The notes: generated from the letters alone by a model not told the origin. 64,000 nucleotides of DNA from Brachypodius melanocephalos (GCA_013398615.1 VZSR01002092.1:1254109-1318108); one strand, 5' to 3'. Numbered from the stretch's first letter, positions 1-14,400 are shown. Translations and numbers: made by a program.

Positions 1-1837
1 AAATCTAAAAATGGCACGTCTATTTTTAAACTATCTTATCTCCTGGGATTATATAAAAATCTTCCTAGGTTTTCTGTGGTAGGATGTGATTAAATGAGCA
101 CTGAGGTGGTAAATGAATAATGATGCTTCCTTGGTTGCAGAGAGCTGCTCTGCCCATTGAACAAATACTGACATGAAAAGAAACACAAAGGTCTGTGGGC
201 CACTGGATTCTATTTGTAGCCTGCTTTCCTAATAAAATGAGAGTAAAAAAAGAGTATTTTTTAATGTGTCCTGTCATTCATCTGTACCTCAGTCCTTCTC
301 ATAATAGGTTTTGAAAGAGTTAATTAAATTCTGCAGTCTTGTTTGATAGAGGATTTGGATGTAGAAAGTCTTCTAAGTTTTAGTTGAAAATCAGCACCTG
401 GGTAAGAACTGAGAGAAACATCCCAGCCTACCCAAAACAAAGGAAGGCAGAAATGCTGCCTTTATGCCTGGTGGGTCACTGTGGATGAAGCCCTGTGCCA
501 GCCTCAGCATGGCTGCTTCCAGCAGCATCAGAGATGTGTCTACATGCCAGTACAGGAATGAGCTAAGGTGTTTGTGCTCTGGGATTAGGGGACAGGAGAA
601 AGGCTCATTTGGTTCTGGCACAGTGCTGCCTTGGGGACATCCTAAATCAAAATAAGGGGCTTTCAATTTAAATAGTTGTTTGGGAACACTTACCCGTGTG
701 TTTTCTCCCAAGGGTGGAGCCTAAATTATGAGCTTTGAGCTTCTGCCCTAAGGTTTCCCTTGACTAGCTATTCCCCTCAAGCAGATACTGCTCACACAAA
801 GATAGTGTGATATATTTAGTGTGGAGGGTTTAGTCTTTTTTGCCTTGAAGGCATAGAATTTGCCAGAAAGCTGACCTGTTTAAAATTGACCCATTAAGGG
901 ACTTTCTAAAATTAATGACTACATTTAAAATAATTACACCATAGGTCTTCAGCTCTCTGAAGCATTTCCATGCTACTGCAATGCTGCCATCATTTTGCAA
1001 TGGTTATCCTCATGAAATGTAGCTCTGGAATACCACATTACCAAATATTTAGCGGCAACACTTAGTGGTCAGTTAAATCTTTAATAGTTGATCACTTCAG
1101 AAAATATGTTATGGTAACACATTTATATTTGACAACTTGTTGTTCCTGAAGTTTCTACATGGCGCCTCTGAGGCTGTCAAAATATTTACCCTTCCATATA
1201 CACTCCCTGACAGTATGCATGCTTGCCTTACCCTCTATCAACAATAAAGAATGAAGTGCACCTCTCTGGAAAAAACCTCAAACCCAATAAGAAAATTTGT
1301 TATGCAAGAGTAAATTAAGTAACCAGAGTAATATCCTGGATTTTGTTTACTGGTTGGATGGCACAGATTCCTGGGGACTTGTCTTGGAGCTTCAGAAATG
1401 CCTTCTTGTACATATGACCCAGAACTTCACTGCAGTAGATATTTGACAATTTTTTCTAAGGATAGTTGTAAGATACATGAATTTGTGCAAAGGAAATATA
1501 TTTGGTCAAGAAATAGAAAAAGCAACAGAGTCAGATCCTAAATCCTAAATCTTTATTTTCCAAGTCTCGTGGCTCCAATCCTGAGCTGGCCCTTGCAACG
1601 TCACGGAGGTAGTTGCTGGGAGCAGCAGTAAGTAGCAAACTGATATAAAAAATGCTGCTTTTGTGGCACCACACTGCTTTTGTTTATTTTCAAGAGTGTG
1701 GGAAATGGGTCTGAAAAGAGATGTTAAAAAATACAGAAATATATTTTTCATCTTTATAAGCATATTGAAATAACCCTGAAGGTATTATTACCACCCTTAC
1801 TGGATCCTCTAGCAGACTACAGCTGAGCTTCCCTTTC
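1..1837. other. Unique AT-rich non-coding DNA
   Basis: No convincing exon, RNA gene or known repeat is visible here. Open frames on both strands are short (about 106 codons at most), begin at arbitrary ATGs and lack splice context or recognisable protein motifs. It reads as intergenic or intronic vertebrate sequence. Confidence 0.6.
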
Positions 1838-1934
1838 AAAAAACCCCCAACCCAACTAACCCCTCCCCTCCAAAAAAACCCCAACTCCAAAACAAAAAAA
1901 AAACCAAAACCCCAAACCCACCAACAACAAAAAG
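1838..1934. repeat. A/C-rich low-complexity tract
   Basis: About 97 bases consist almost wholly of A and C, in runs such as AAAAACCCCCAACCC and CCAACAACAAAAAG, with T and G nearly absent. The period is irregular, so this is strand-asymmetric low complexity rather than a clean microsatellite. The long minus-strand frame across it encodes a Gly/Trp/Phe-rich artefact and is not a gene. A similar tract lies at 59770-59873, and one of opposite strand sense (T/G) at 42975-43116. Confidence 0.85.
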
Positions 1935-4860
1935 AACCCATTAAACGAAACCAAAGCCCGCAAACAAACATGAGAAACAAGAGATAGCACATAGGGATAA
2001 AAGCTTTTTTTCCTATAACAAGACACTTGCAGAAAATATCAGAGCAGTAACAATAAAAATGATTTATTAAAAATCTCATTTAGTGCCAAAGCTATTGAGA
2101 AGAAGAAATTTTCATATTTTGAATGTATAATTGCATTTTAGAAAGAAACCATAAATAAAACAACAGTACTGATCCTTCTGTCAGTGCATGAGCACATACC
2201 TATAATGAGTGAAGAATATTGATCAGAGGAGAAGCTGAGTATGCTCAGTGCTTCTAAGATTTGTATTCTCCCAGAAAACATCTGTGTGCATTCCAGAAGC
2301 TCACAAATTGTAAATGCAAAAACCTCACAGTTACTGACAAGTACTTATGAAAATCAGTTTGTAAATCTTAACTTCAAATCATTATCAGACGTGAAGGGAT
2401 GTCTTACAATGTATACAAAAGTGTGTGAAGTTGTCAAAAAGGTTAGCTTAACGTGGATATGAATGCAGTCAGCACTGACAACATGGTTGCCCAACTAGGA
2501 TGGGAAAACCATTTGCCAGGTGCTCTGTGTGGTGGAGAGGCAGTCAGGGTGGTTCTCTGAAGATTCCTAGCTACACCGCAGCCCTAATTTTTGTGGAATG
2601 AGAGTTGGGGTGCAGTGTTACTGGAGGTAACTCTGTGCTGTATTTTCTAATGAGAAACTCATGCTTTTGTGCTACCCACAAAACAGATAAAAGGTTCTTA
2701 GTCACACTCTGGCTCAGAAAACTCAGCAACACTCTTGATTCTCTGCAGATAATGATGCCAAAAGGCAAGAGCCCCAGGTTACACTAAATTCTTCAGAGTT
2801 TATTGAGAGTTAGCTGTGAGCATCAGGTTATTGCTGAGGCTTTCTAATCAGTAGCTGTATTTTAGAGTGTAGGTACTTGAATTGGCTGTTTTGGGTGAAA
2901 ATCAAGAAGAGGAAAACAATGGAAATCACGTTGCAGAGGGTGAGGGTTTTGCTAAATTTAAACTATTGCTGTGTCATTACCTCCTACACAGCCTATCATG
3001 GGCTGCATTCTCTTGGGAAGGCGCACAACATTTCAGCAGTGCTTCAAGGACCCTGAACATCCTCATGTCAAGGGATCCTTCAAGGACAGCTGAGGCTTGC
3101 TCAGCTTTCTGAGCAAACTGAAATGTCTTCTGGAGGCTCCCAGGGCTGGCAGACAGAGTCCCTGTCCTGGAGAGGCTGTGTTGAAAGCCAGAAGATAGCT
3201 CATAGCAAGCTTGTGTGGAAATCAAGGACACTGAAGTGGATGTTTGAGAGCAAAGCATCACTTTTGTTTTATGGCTGGGGACTAATGAATTTCCTAACAC
3301 ATGGGGAAGACTGTGGTGACTCACACTAGGATTGTGCATTTGTGCCTAAATTACATAAACACAGTACATAAAAAGAGTAGGACGTTCATACGGCTGTGTA
3401 GAAAGAGCTATTTGTGACTAAATGCCCAAGAAAGGTACCCCTGATGGCAACATTCACAGATTACCATTCTCAGCTGATGCCTAATATCTCGACTGGATCT
3501 CCCCTATTGCAGCGAGACTGAAAGGGAAACATTGTATTCAATCTTTTCTTTTTTATATCTCCAAGACAGAGTATGAGCAAGGTTAACATTTTCTTTTGGA
3601 ACAGCAGTACTTTTCAGGGCCTTGTCCATTCTCCAACAAAGCTCTTGGCCAGTGGATGCGGTTCTCATTTCTCCTAGTGCCTGAGTTTGAGATCAGAAAG
3701 CACTCAGAGGGCTGACTTTTGGGGATGCTGGGCAGTTGTGAAACTTCCAGGTCTTGGGGAAAGTTGTCTAATGAATATTGAATTGACTCCCTTGCAATCT
3801 TCCATTTTCTAGTCTGATCTATGATGCATGCAAAGCATTACATATTAATGTTTATCAACCTAATGAACAAAAGATTAACAAAGTCCTATTGTTAGAACCA
3901 TTAGAGGTGCTGCTTGGGGACATTATGTCCTCAGCTTCTGTCTGCTGCACTGCTGAGCATCAGTGTTTACACAGTTTACCAAGGTATCATATTTATGTTA
4001 GTCATTTATTCTAATGATTTGTTTTTGCTTTTAAAATGTTGTTTAAAGTAGATTACCCTTTCATTTTGCCATTAAAATTTAATATTAAACTCAGTGTAAA
4101 AGTGTCATGAGAATTTCAAGTTCCAAACAGTTCCCTTTTATTTTTCAAATGACTCGTCTTCATCTGGTGAATGTGCCCACATACTAATGTTAAAAGATGC
4201 AAAAGCATGTGGAAGGTTGACATTTTGTACTTTTGCTTCAGTGTAAGCTTTTTTTTTTTCTCTACAATTATAATTTAATCTCTTGCTGTAATCTTCATTT
4301 TCTTAAAAAAACACTATTTCTATTGGCTTTCCCACCTGCCAATGAAGTTGGAATTTCAAAGGGAATTTACTTTCATTGTGATAATAGTTATGGATTGGGT
4401 AGAAAGCTGCTTAAAGGTTTTTTTGGTGTTGTCTCTCTTTAGTAAATTGATGACTAGAATTCAATCACCACAGTATTTTTAGCACATACCAGCTGTTGGA
4501 AGACAGTCCTGCCCTTTCAATTTATTGAAGGTGTCACTGTCAAACCATTCTTTTCTGGTGAAAAGATGAATGGATTTCTGATGTGAATGGTAGGATTTGT
4601 AGGAAAGCACACTCAGAAACGACTTTGAAAAGTAAAAAATATTATTGTACTTCCTTACTTTCCAACTACAAAAATGCCTTTAAAATAGGATTTTTCCAGA
4701 TTTCACATAATTTGAACTACAGTGACATCCACCACATCACTTCCTCAGCTCTTCTGAAGTCACTGCAGCAAATGTTCATGCCAAAAATTGTCCTTGAAGG
4801 TAATTTAACAGCTGGAAAAATAGAGAAAGAACCATTCCCTTGTGAGCAATAAGCTCTCAG
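1935..4860. other. Unique AT-rich non-coding DNA
   Basis: No gene or repeat is recognised. Small overlapping frames on opposite strands around 2.57-2.79 kb and 2.88-3.34 kb are mutual shadows in a slightly GC-richer patch and show no splice-site support. Confidence 0.55.
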
Positions 4861-4887
4861 AAAAAAAAAAAAAAGAATAAAAAAAAA
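4861..4887. repeat. Poly(A)-rich homopolymer tract
   Basis: A run of 14 A residues is followed by GAAT and a further A run. It could be the tail of an old retroposed sequence, but no recognisable retroelement body or target-site duplication is seen next to it. Confidence 0.7.
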
Positions 4888-7800
4888 TTGAAGTAATTTG
4901 CCAGTTCTTCAGTGGCTCAGCTGTGAGCATGTTCTGGGGGAGTAATGCGGTAGTTATATTCATATTATCTAAATGACAGTCATAATGGCTCGAGAGTGCC
5001 AAGCTCCCCTGTGGCTGCAGGGAGCTCTGCTGGTCACTTCATGCTGCCAGGCAGCTCTCTCTGAGGGGCACAGTGCCCCACCTTCTTATGGGCTTTCTCC
5101 TTAGGGACACAGCAGCTGTGAGTCACCTTTCCCTATGGAAACCTATCTGTTCCCAAAACAGCACCAGCTATTTACTGCATAAAGTGAAGAATCTGAAATA
5201 AATTTTCCCTGTTTATCTGGGCTTCATTTTATTTTTCTTGAAGCAGTCTCTTAAATTTTGTTGAATCGCTTGCCTTCCTTCTTCAGTCCTCTTTGTGGAC
5301 TATTTGCAACCTGATTGCTGATGTAGGGATTTCCAACTAGCAAAATGCTATTTTTTTGTTGTTGTTGTAATTTTGAAATAGAAGAACTTGCATTTTCTCT
5401 TAATAAAGTCTTTGTATTTTCATAAATAATAGCCTGCTGTTTTTGAAGTTTGAAAATGCAATGAATTCCATGTAGGTGTAAGACTGATTGTATTCCTTAT
5501 ACAAAAAAGAAGGTGTCAAGTTTGATGGTACAACACAGAGAGAGGAGGTGTCAAAATTAAGAGCATGGCAGAATTATAATAAAAAAAAAGTTGTTAGGTA
5601 GGGTATTTTTCTGCCAAAAGTGAGGAGTCGCTGCTAAAGTATATTGACTAACCCATCAATTACTGAAGTCCTTCTGAATTGCCTTGTGTTGCTGGGGAAA
5701 GCTCTGTACACCCCACACTGCCCTGGTTAATTGCTGTCCGGGACTGGATGTGCCCATACTGCTCCAAGGGGTTGCATTGCTGGTCTGAAGTGTTAAGACA
5801 TGAGGAATCATTATAGCCATACTGCTCTACATGGAATTCAATTTATATCATTTCATCTGTCATACAACAATACTGGTTTGTGCATTGTCTGTGGTTCAGG
5901 AAGTCTGAATAAAGGTACAGGTCTAAAAGAAAGACTCCATATCTTACAATATCTTTTGAGTTGATTGAGTCTCAGGCAGGACAGCCAGAGCTATGCCAAG
6001 GCAAGTGAAGGACCAAAGAGAATGATGTAACTGAAGCCCCATCACTTAGATCCCACCCAGAGCTGAAGCTGAGGTTCCTCGACGAAGGCCCCTTCTGCTC
6101 CTCTGTGAAAAACTCCCTTGGTGTAGAAAGCAGCAGGGGTCCTGGGGAGAGTGAGAAATAGAAGGATTGGGGAATGAGAGGCTCTACCACCTATCCTGTG
6201 GAATTTTGTGTCATTTATGTCAGACAGCCATTGGGAAAACCACAGAAGCATTAGGGAAGGGAGGAGGAGCACTTCTTGTGTGAGAGCCCATTTGTCAAGG
6301 CATGAAATGATGCTTCTGTAGAGGTGTCTTCTCTGTTTTTGGGTTCCTTTGCATCCCCGTCTCTCAAGTGGTGCAGTTGCAACCAAGAGCATTAGAAAGT
6401 TGTCCCACTGTCTATTTTGTCACTGAGTAATTAGGAGATTCTCTGCAAACTGACTGGGGGGAGAGGAACTAACTCCTACTTTTTGTCTGACCCCCTTAAA
6501 GATCACCTGCTGTTTCATTTAATTGATGATGAGTGGGAATGCTGAATCCTCTGCCTCTGCATCAGAATTCAGTATACATCAAGAAATTCTGGACATTCCA
6601 CGGACATAACTCTAACAAAACGTTTAGTTTGTGAATCACAAAATGTTACACAGGAGAAAAGTTTTATCAGCTTAAGCAGCAGACTCTTTTAGTATGTGCA
6701 AAAGCACAGCTTCACAGACAGGAGGAGGAGAAAAACTCCACATAAAGGACTTTCCCTGAAAAACGCAAATACAAGTATTGATTCAAACATCTGAAAGAGC
6801 AAAGTAGAGATTTTTTTAGTTCGCTTCTCTGAATTTAGAAACTCAACACTAGATTAGGCACCTAAATAATATTTTGGATGCTGTGTCTTTGGGTTCTTAA
6901 AAAATTACATTATTTAGAAAGGTTATTTACCTGCTGTGAATCACTTTTTCTACTCAGTTCTCAAGCTGCCTGGAAGATGAAGAGCTGACAGCTCTCTACT
7001 GTCAATAAATAAGCATTCATATTGTTGTTTGATGTAAGAAGCAAGCAGAAAGGAAATCATTATTGCAAAACTACCAGGAAACACAGAGATGGGTTTGTGG
7101 CATCAGCAACTGCAGGTTTTAAAATTATATGGAAGGGGGAATGGGTTAACAATGGAAAACTTCTGAGGAAAAAAAGTTGGATTTTGAATTGTTTTCTCTC
7201 AAGCTGACCTTGCAAGCAAAAGGTGCTAAGAATATTCGGTCTGGGAAAATTCACATTGTTTTCTGTCTATCTCAAGAAGTCAGCTAAGAGAATGCTGTAA
7301 AGGACTTAAAAAGCGTTCTTCACAGGTCTAGAAGAAAGGGGGAAAGGTGGACAAGAAGACTGGAGATTGTAAAACACAGCCTTGTGAAGATGTGTGCCTG
7401 CACCAGGCCTTTGATATGTAACAGGCAGGATTCAGGCCTCTGCCTTTTGCCCCTGCTCAGATGTAATAAACTTAGCACTTGTATGTGTCCCTGTTTTGAC
7501 AGAAAAATAATGGAATAAATTTTTTCTTTGCACTTCAACTGTGCATTGTGACTGTCTTGGTGTTACCTTCATGTATTCGGTTCACACAAGGTAACAGCTC
7601 AGAGAGTAATTCACAGAAAAAATTGTATTTTGTGTAGTATGCTCAGGTCTTACTTGCTTCTGTGATCTTAACTGTTAGAACTAGGTAAAAAATGATGGTG
7701 CTATGCATTTAAGGTACTTTTATTAAGGGACAGGCATGAAAAAGATAGCATTTTAAAGTTCTATATTAAAAATAGTCAAGGGCATTTTTAATATAAATTT

Positions 7801-9839
7801 TCTGACTGCAAGTATAAACCATAATGAGGTGACAGAAATATCTTGGTTTTGATTAGATAATGGTGGCAAATTTAATTTGGCATGTACTTTAGGCACCTAA
7901 AGCCTTTTTCTGGGAACAAAACATTTTTTTAAATAATCTTGTACTAATTTTATGTTTTAAAGGTGAACAAAGTACTTTAAAAATAAACACTCATTGTTAC
8001 TATGCTGCAGCTGAGAGAAAATAATTGGTGTTGTAATTCTGTGCTTTGCTTTGCATTACTGTGATAGGGCTTGAAAGAAAAGGCATAGATTTTTTTGGAA
8101 AGAGACAAACATGAATGGTGAAAAATATTTTAGGCATGGTATTTAAGAATTTACTTTATAAGAAAAAACTCTGCATTCAGGAGATAGTTTAATAGACCAT
8201 ATTCTTCCTTAAATCCACAAAGTCATATAAAAATGGTCATAGAGGAATGGTTGTGTTTACATGTGTCGCTATTGTTGAAATTTCAATTGGTATTTTACTG
8301 TTCCATAATTTCAATAACAAATATAGTGACATTTTTTACAGCTTATGGAAAAGGTCGCTACTAAATAAGTAGAACGTGGTGTCATAAGTCTTGAGAATGA
8401 ATTCTGAAATTCTTATATTTCACTAAGATTTGTGAGGTTGTGGCTTATAATACTATAAAGAAGATTTAAAAAACCCCATAAAAGTTTTTGTATGTGAGAT
8501 GATGCAAAGCCTTGGATTTTAGACTGCCAGGCTATCTTCCTTTCATGGCTACTTTAGAGTTTTGGAAATTTTTTCCAAGACTGTTAAGCAGTGAAAAATT
8601 AGGCTTATATAAAATTAAGACACTTTTGGTATTATCATAAAATACTATTTTTGGGAACAGTCATGAATCTTATGTCACATAAGAGAGCTGCTCTTATTTC
8701 TCACACTGCCTTAAAATGCAGAAAAAAATTCACCAAAATAGAATAAAAGAACATATGCACAAGAAAAATCCCACAAAAGGAAAATGTTTGCATACCCTTT
8801 GAACACTGGGATATATATTACATACACACATTAAAAATAAACTATTAATAATATACACACAAAGAAAACATCTCTTAAAGTATATATCTAAAGAAAAAAA
8901 CAGAATCAAGTAAAATGGTACTGAAGAAAAAGAGAAAAAGGAAGAAAACATTCTGTCTTTCCTTTTGTTTTCCTCCTCCTTCTCCTGTAGATATATACTG
9001 TAGATCCTTTATACTTCTCTCAGTTTCTCAGCTACCTGAGAGTCATAGTTGAATCTGGAACCTGGACAAGAAACTTGCGCTTGGTTTTCCATTAATAACG
9101 TGACAGAACCCATGCTTGCCATTTAAATATCTCCAATATGTGTTGCCGGTGAAAAGAAATTAATCTTTTAGGTAACATTGTGTAATGAAATTAGGCACTG
9201 GAGGGAGAGGAAAGTACCTCCCTTAGAAGAAATTTATTATTTTTATAGTACCATAAGTGCACATGATCTTCTGCACTAAATCATCAGCACTGGCCCAACC
9301 TGTCTTGCCTCAAAGAGCTGCTGAGCCCCCGTGTCTCCAAACAGCAACCGATTCGGGGAGGGAGAAATTCATCAGTGCCTGGAGGGATCAGGAAATTGCT
9401 GATTGAGGAGGCAGAGGAGGCAGGAGGGAGGGTGCAGGATGAAGGGCACAGGAGGTGCTAGTTAGTGAAATATGTGCAAACACAGGTCCTACTTCTGTGT
9501 TCAAGGTACAGGATCACACAGGTCTTCTGAAATCTGGAGAAAACCCAAGAAGGAGAGGATATCTACTGGTATTTTCCCCCTTGTAGCTATTACCACCTTG
9601 GTAGTAATTCACTTAAACCACGACAACAGCCTGGCTTGAAATGTAGGCTAAAAATGTTAATCTACAGCAAAATAATGGAGCAGCTAAGAACTAAATAATG
9701 AACTAGTCATTCTGTGGCCTTCTGAATAGGTAGGGTAAAGTTACTGTGATTGTGCTCAAGGGAATAGAGTTGGACTACCCATATACTTCCAGCAGATTCC
9801 CAGCCTCTGTAGTGGTGATACTTTCATGATCCTTCATCT
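4888..9839. other. Unique AT-rich non-coding DNA
   Basis: Nothing is recognised over about 5 kb. Reading frames are all shorter than about 120 codons and lack protein-like composition. A short poly(A)-signal-like string (AATAAAG) at about 5402-5408 has no associated transcript evidence. The A/T-rich stretch at 8.7-8.95 kb produces a hydrophobic minus-strand frame that is compositional noise. Confidence 0.55.
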
Positions 9840-10300
9840 TTTGCATAGATCCTTGTTAAGATCTGAATAGTGAGGGATGCTTCTGCCCAAATTAAGGTGT
9901 AAACAGGACCATATGCTGAAGTCAATAATATGGATTTTATTTAACAATGGATATGAGGCAGAGAGATAGAAAGAAACAGAAAAGTTGGAGCAGAGTGGGG
10001 TGTGGGTAGAGAGAGTATGAACAAGCAGAAGATAGTCACCACCCATGGATCCAGTGACATCTTGCTGGTCCTTTTTCACCCTGGGCTTCTTGGTGGTGGC
10101 AGTCCCTATGTAATTCAAGACTTTTCACTATTTATTTGTCTTATCAAACAAAGGAATTAATGTTCATTGGCTTCACAGTTCTCTAGTTCTATTGGTTAAA
10201 TTATTCCCTCACTTCTAATGCTAATTAAGCTACATGCTCATTCTCTTGAGTTGGTGTTTTCTTGAGTTGGTGGGTTGTGAGTAAGTGTTTATGATCTTCC
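9840..10300 (-). mobile_element. LTR-like segment of a decayed endogenous retroelement
   Basis: Read on the minus strand, this segment has the order expected of a retroviral LTR. A purine-rich stretch (GCAGGGGGAAG) at the right edge resembles a polypurine tract. It is followed by a CCAAT box in ACCAATAGAAC, an AAATAAATAG TATA-like string, and then AATAAAATCC as a polyadenylation signal about 100 bases before the left edge. Exact termini, a TG...CA pair and a target-site duplication were not found, so the limits are approximate. It could instead be unique sequence carrying these short motifs by chance. Confidence 0.35.
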
Positions 10301-11189
10301 CCCTGCTGGAGAACATTTTACCCAGTTGGAGCTGATTTCTGCACAGTTGCCAAGTTGGCTTTCCTTATGACCCACAAACTGTGAATTCTTTGTGTCTATT
10401 ATCAGTGGTACATTCTTCTCCTTCAGGTTTGCTAAGCTCCCCCTAGGTCTGGGATAGCATCCAGATAATAGTACCACCTTTATTTTATCTCAAGCTCCTC
10501 CTATGGTGGCTTATCTTATAGTCCAACTTTCAGGTATCTATGGAGACATATTCGTGGGGACTTCAGTGGTTGTTGATGGTCACAGATGCTATTTGTTTCA
10601 TAACCTGGGGTCATCTCTTTTGGTTGGTGATATGTGTATGAGCAGTTGCTTCTTTACACTGTTTGCCACAGTGGGAGTTTTTGTCCAGACATGTTAACCA
10701 GTATGTAGTAACCAGACCTCCCCTCCACCAGCCCTGGAGACAGTGCTGTCATGTTGCTCCATTCTGTGCTTATCTCATGGCAAAGTCCTTCAATAGCCTT
10801 GTTTGAGACAGGCAACTGTGCTCTTTAGGTCCTTTCACTTGTCATTTAGCAGAAGTTTTTCAGCCATGGATTTGGCCTCCTGCAGTGAATTTGGAGAATA
10901 TCCCCTCCACCTGCAAATTTTCACTAGGGCAGATAATACTAAGTGGTGATGGGCATAAGTAAATAGATGTAACTGGTGCAAATTGAGTAGTACATGGTCC
11001 CATATTAGGATGAAGTGTGCAGATCTACTCTTCCTAGCTGTGCAATGGTGTGGGAGTGCAACTGGTTGGGATGGATAGTGAGCTAGCCTTCATCAACAAC
11101 AAATGCATCAACTTAAGGCCTTGGGAAAGGGAACATCTAGTTGGGCTATGGCAGGGAAAACAGGACTATGGGTATAGTTATGCTAACAA
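10301..11189. mobile_element. Possible decayed interior of an LTR element
   Basis: This segment lies between two LTR-like pieces and is less AT-rich than its surroundings. A minus-strand frame of 62 codons (10289-10477) abuts the putative polypurine tract, where a retroviral env or terminal gene would end, but I see no diagnostic motif of gag, protease, reverse transcriptase, integrase or env. If it is an element, it is heavily mutated and has no intact gene. Confidence 0.22.
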
Positions 11190-11480
11190 CAATTCCTTAT
11201 AAGGAAATGTTCTGAACTCTGGGTTATGATTGGTTGGTAACATACTCCATATATGATTATGTTTCTAATTCTCATTGCTTGTTGTTTTCCTACCCTCAGA
11301 TAATTCCTATGTAACGTCATACTTTCCTCAGTTCTGGATCTTCGAAGGAGCTCTATATACATGGCTTATTTCTCTGTGTTGCTATTAAGTCTTTGCTTTT
11401 AGGGGTTTCTTCATTGTTCCTGCTTCTTGATCATTGATGTTAGTGACTCCCGCTGGCAGGAATGTCCCAGCCCTTGTCTC
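11190..11480 (+). mobile_element. Second LTR-like segment, plus orientation
   Basis: On the plus strand there is an inverted CCAAT box (ATTGGTTGGT, about 11230), then CTATATACATGG as a TATA-like box near 11352. About 30 bases further on is TATTAAGTCTTTGCTTTT, which resembles the poly(A)-signal and R-region arrangement of many avian LTRs. It does not resemble the 9.84-10.30 kb segment, so the two are not a matched LTR pair. No terminal repeats or target-site duplication were identified. Confidence 0.3.
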
Positions 11481-14400
11481 CCTGCTGACAAGGATCTACT
11501 GCTGCTCCCTGCAGCTAAACCACCCAGCAACACAGTAGTCCATCTATAGTCTGATAATCTTTCAACTTAGTCATTTAGAATTGTAAATACTCTGTGTAGG
11601 CAGGAATATCTGACCTTTAAACCTGACTTTGTGGCTGATTTTCTGCAAGGTACTTGTTCAATCCCTTTTTAGAGTTGTTGAGCAGACTAAAATTCCCAAA
11701 ATCCTGACTGCATAGTATTGAATTTGTCAAAGTGATCACTTTCTTCCAAGTGCTGTTTCCTGTACAGAGTGAGTGAAATAGGCAGATGTGTAGTGAGATA
11801 ATGTACAGGTGTTTTTCAGACCATGACAGAAGAACAAATGGCTTCCCCAACAGGAACTACAAGTTCTTTATATTTCGTCTATCCTCTGAAGTCAGAAGTA
11901 TAAATCTTTGCATCTCTTTTAGAAGGGCTAGTGGCCAACACCTCCAATGAATTCAGGAAGGACTACAGATGTTTGTACCTTTTGAAACAGGCTTGAGATA
12001 TTGTATGTCAGGCAAGAAAACTCAGCTGCTCTGAAAACACTTTTTTATGGATTTTTTCTTCTTCATAAATGTTGTCTCACACATGCACTGCAGTGATTAG
12101 CAGTCCACAGCACAGAAAACTCTTTGAAAACTTCACACCAATATCAGTACTAGTATTGCAACTTAGTGATGTTACAAATTGTTATACAGTAAATGCATTG
12201 ATCATAATAATTGACCATAAATATCTGTAACCTGTGATATTTTAGCAGGGTGATAATAACCCTCTCTATTATTCACCATCCTGAACACCGCTTGATGCTT
12301 CAGGTATGCTTAGTAGTTGTGGCAGCTTCTGTACTTATCACAGTTACAATATCTTCCTTTGTGCTAAGTGCTGAGTTTTTCACGATTCACAATTTACTTT
12401 GTTACACAGGTATAGTTATAGGGTTTGGGTTTTTTTTTTTGTTTTTTTTTTTCCCTGCAGCTACTGCTAGTGTAACTTAATTGGTTTGTTTTCAAGTTTC
12501 ATAAAGTAAAGTGTTTGGGACTGATTTAAAGACTCTTAAATTATCAATCATTCTAGGAAGCTCAATTTTTATTTCCTTCACAGGACAAAAATGGTAGAAA
12601 GTATGCAATTATTTTCCTTCAGATATACCTCTGGAAATTCTAGCAGCTTGAGATCTCAGTGGCATTATACCAAATAAGCAAGCATTTAGTTTCTTCATTT
12701 TAGTCCCAATGAAGAAAGCATTTTTGTAACAGTTAGCCTTCACAGCTGAAATGTAATTAGAGGTTTGATATCCACTGAATAATGCAGAAAGCTCTTATCA
12801 CTTGTGTATTTACAATTCTGTAAATGACTTGCAAAAAAATCTGCTGGAAAACAAAGTATAGTAAAGGTTTTATCTTGTGAGTGTTTAAGAAGACTATTAG
12901 CTTGATTCCATAGGGAGTCCTTAATAAGGCAGGATATTGTTCAAAGGCAGAACTAAATGGAGGACAGACAGAAGCAGCAGTGTGTGGGTTGGAACCTCAC
13001 CCTGGCACCGTGTGCTGGTGCTTCACCTTTCCAATCTACATGTTTGAGCCCCTGCCAACTCTTCCTGAGGCTCAGTTATTTCCTGATGTCCATGACAGCA
13101 TTATGGCTACACTCTGCTGTGTTTTCTTGATGGTTTTATAGCTCTACAGGGTTGCAATTATTTCCACATTATGTAGTATGGAATGAGGCTAGGGACAACA
13201 TCAAGATTTTCAAGTAACCTGTATTTCAATAATACTTTTAAATTTATCATTAACTAGGAAAATATAAAAACTTTGTGTTCAGAGGGAATATGAAGCCTGA
13301 CTTGCATCTGTTGCTTAAAGCAGAAGGCAGACACAGTGATGGGTCCTAACAAAAAACCTCTTCCATATTCTATTTCACTGCTGGTAGTGGAGAAACCTAC
13401 TGCCCAAACAGAGAGAATGTATAGCCATCAACTTGTTCTCTGAGGTCCTATAGGAGTTTGCCTTTGTGTAGGAGAGAAGTCCACTTTAAATTGCATTAGT
13501 AGTGGTAATTTGGACTTCAACTTTTATATGCTCCCCCTTCACCAGAGGCTGACCAGGTAGAATGCAAGGACTCCTGAATACTTGTCAACAAGGCAAGCAT
13601 ACCCTTTAAGAGATCTGTCTATTTGTTTGAACATGGTGGGATGATTTCACCATGCAATTGCATCTAGAAGCAACAAAGTAAGGAAAGGAAAATTCTTGCA
13701 GTATCAAAGAATAGACACATACCAAACCCGGGATTTTGATAAAGGAAAAAAGGCATTTGTAAGACCCCAGAGAGGATTTATTACTCAAGGGTCTACTGCT
13801 ACATGTGGAAGTGGCCATTAGAGATTGCAGCCTAGAGTTTATGAAATAAAGGATGAAGAGTAGGAAAGCAACTTCTATCCCATGATTAGTGCAGTATTAT
13901 TTGAAGAGAGGTATTAGCAGAGAAAAGCCCTGGTGCTATCAGTATTCCAACTGTCAAGAACATGCTTACTCTTCTGGGATGAAATTTCCAAGCTGCACAA
14001 ATACGCTCATCAAAGTCTGGGACACTTGTTTTTTTTTTGTTGCCATTCCCACCAATCTGAAATCAGTTAGATGTGTTTTTGTAAAGTGAAGCTGCTCATT
14101 ATAATTTCCACAGGTGAAAACTGACAGTGTGTGACAGTTTGTTGTGATTAAGAGATACAGTCTGAAGAGAAACCAAGGCTGTAAAATATTTAAGTCAGCA
14201 GTAGAACTGTGAAAAACCCTTTAAATTATTTTCAAGAAAGAATATTGGAGAGTAGCAAACTTTCTTCTGGATTTCAGCATCTGAAGAACTTATTACTAAG
14301 GAGAAATACAAACTACATTTTGTAGTATCACAGGTTGTGTTGCTCATTTGTCTTTGTTTTCATTAAAGCTGTCCTTTGAAGAAAAATATTAGCACGACAT

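Noticed and set aside
12430..12480. Polypyrimidine plus CCCTGCAG acceptor suggesting an exon start
   Set aside because: The following frames close within a few codons and no donor is seen.
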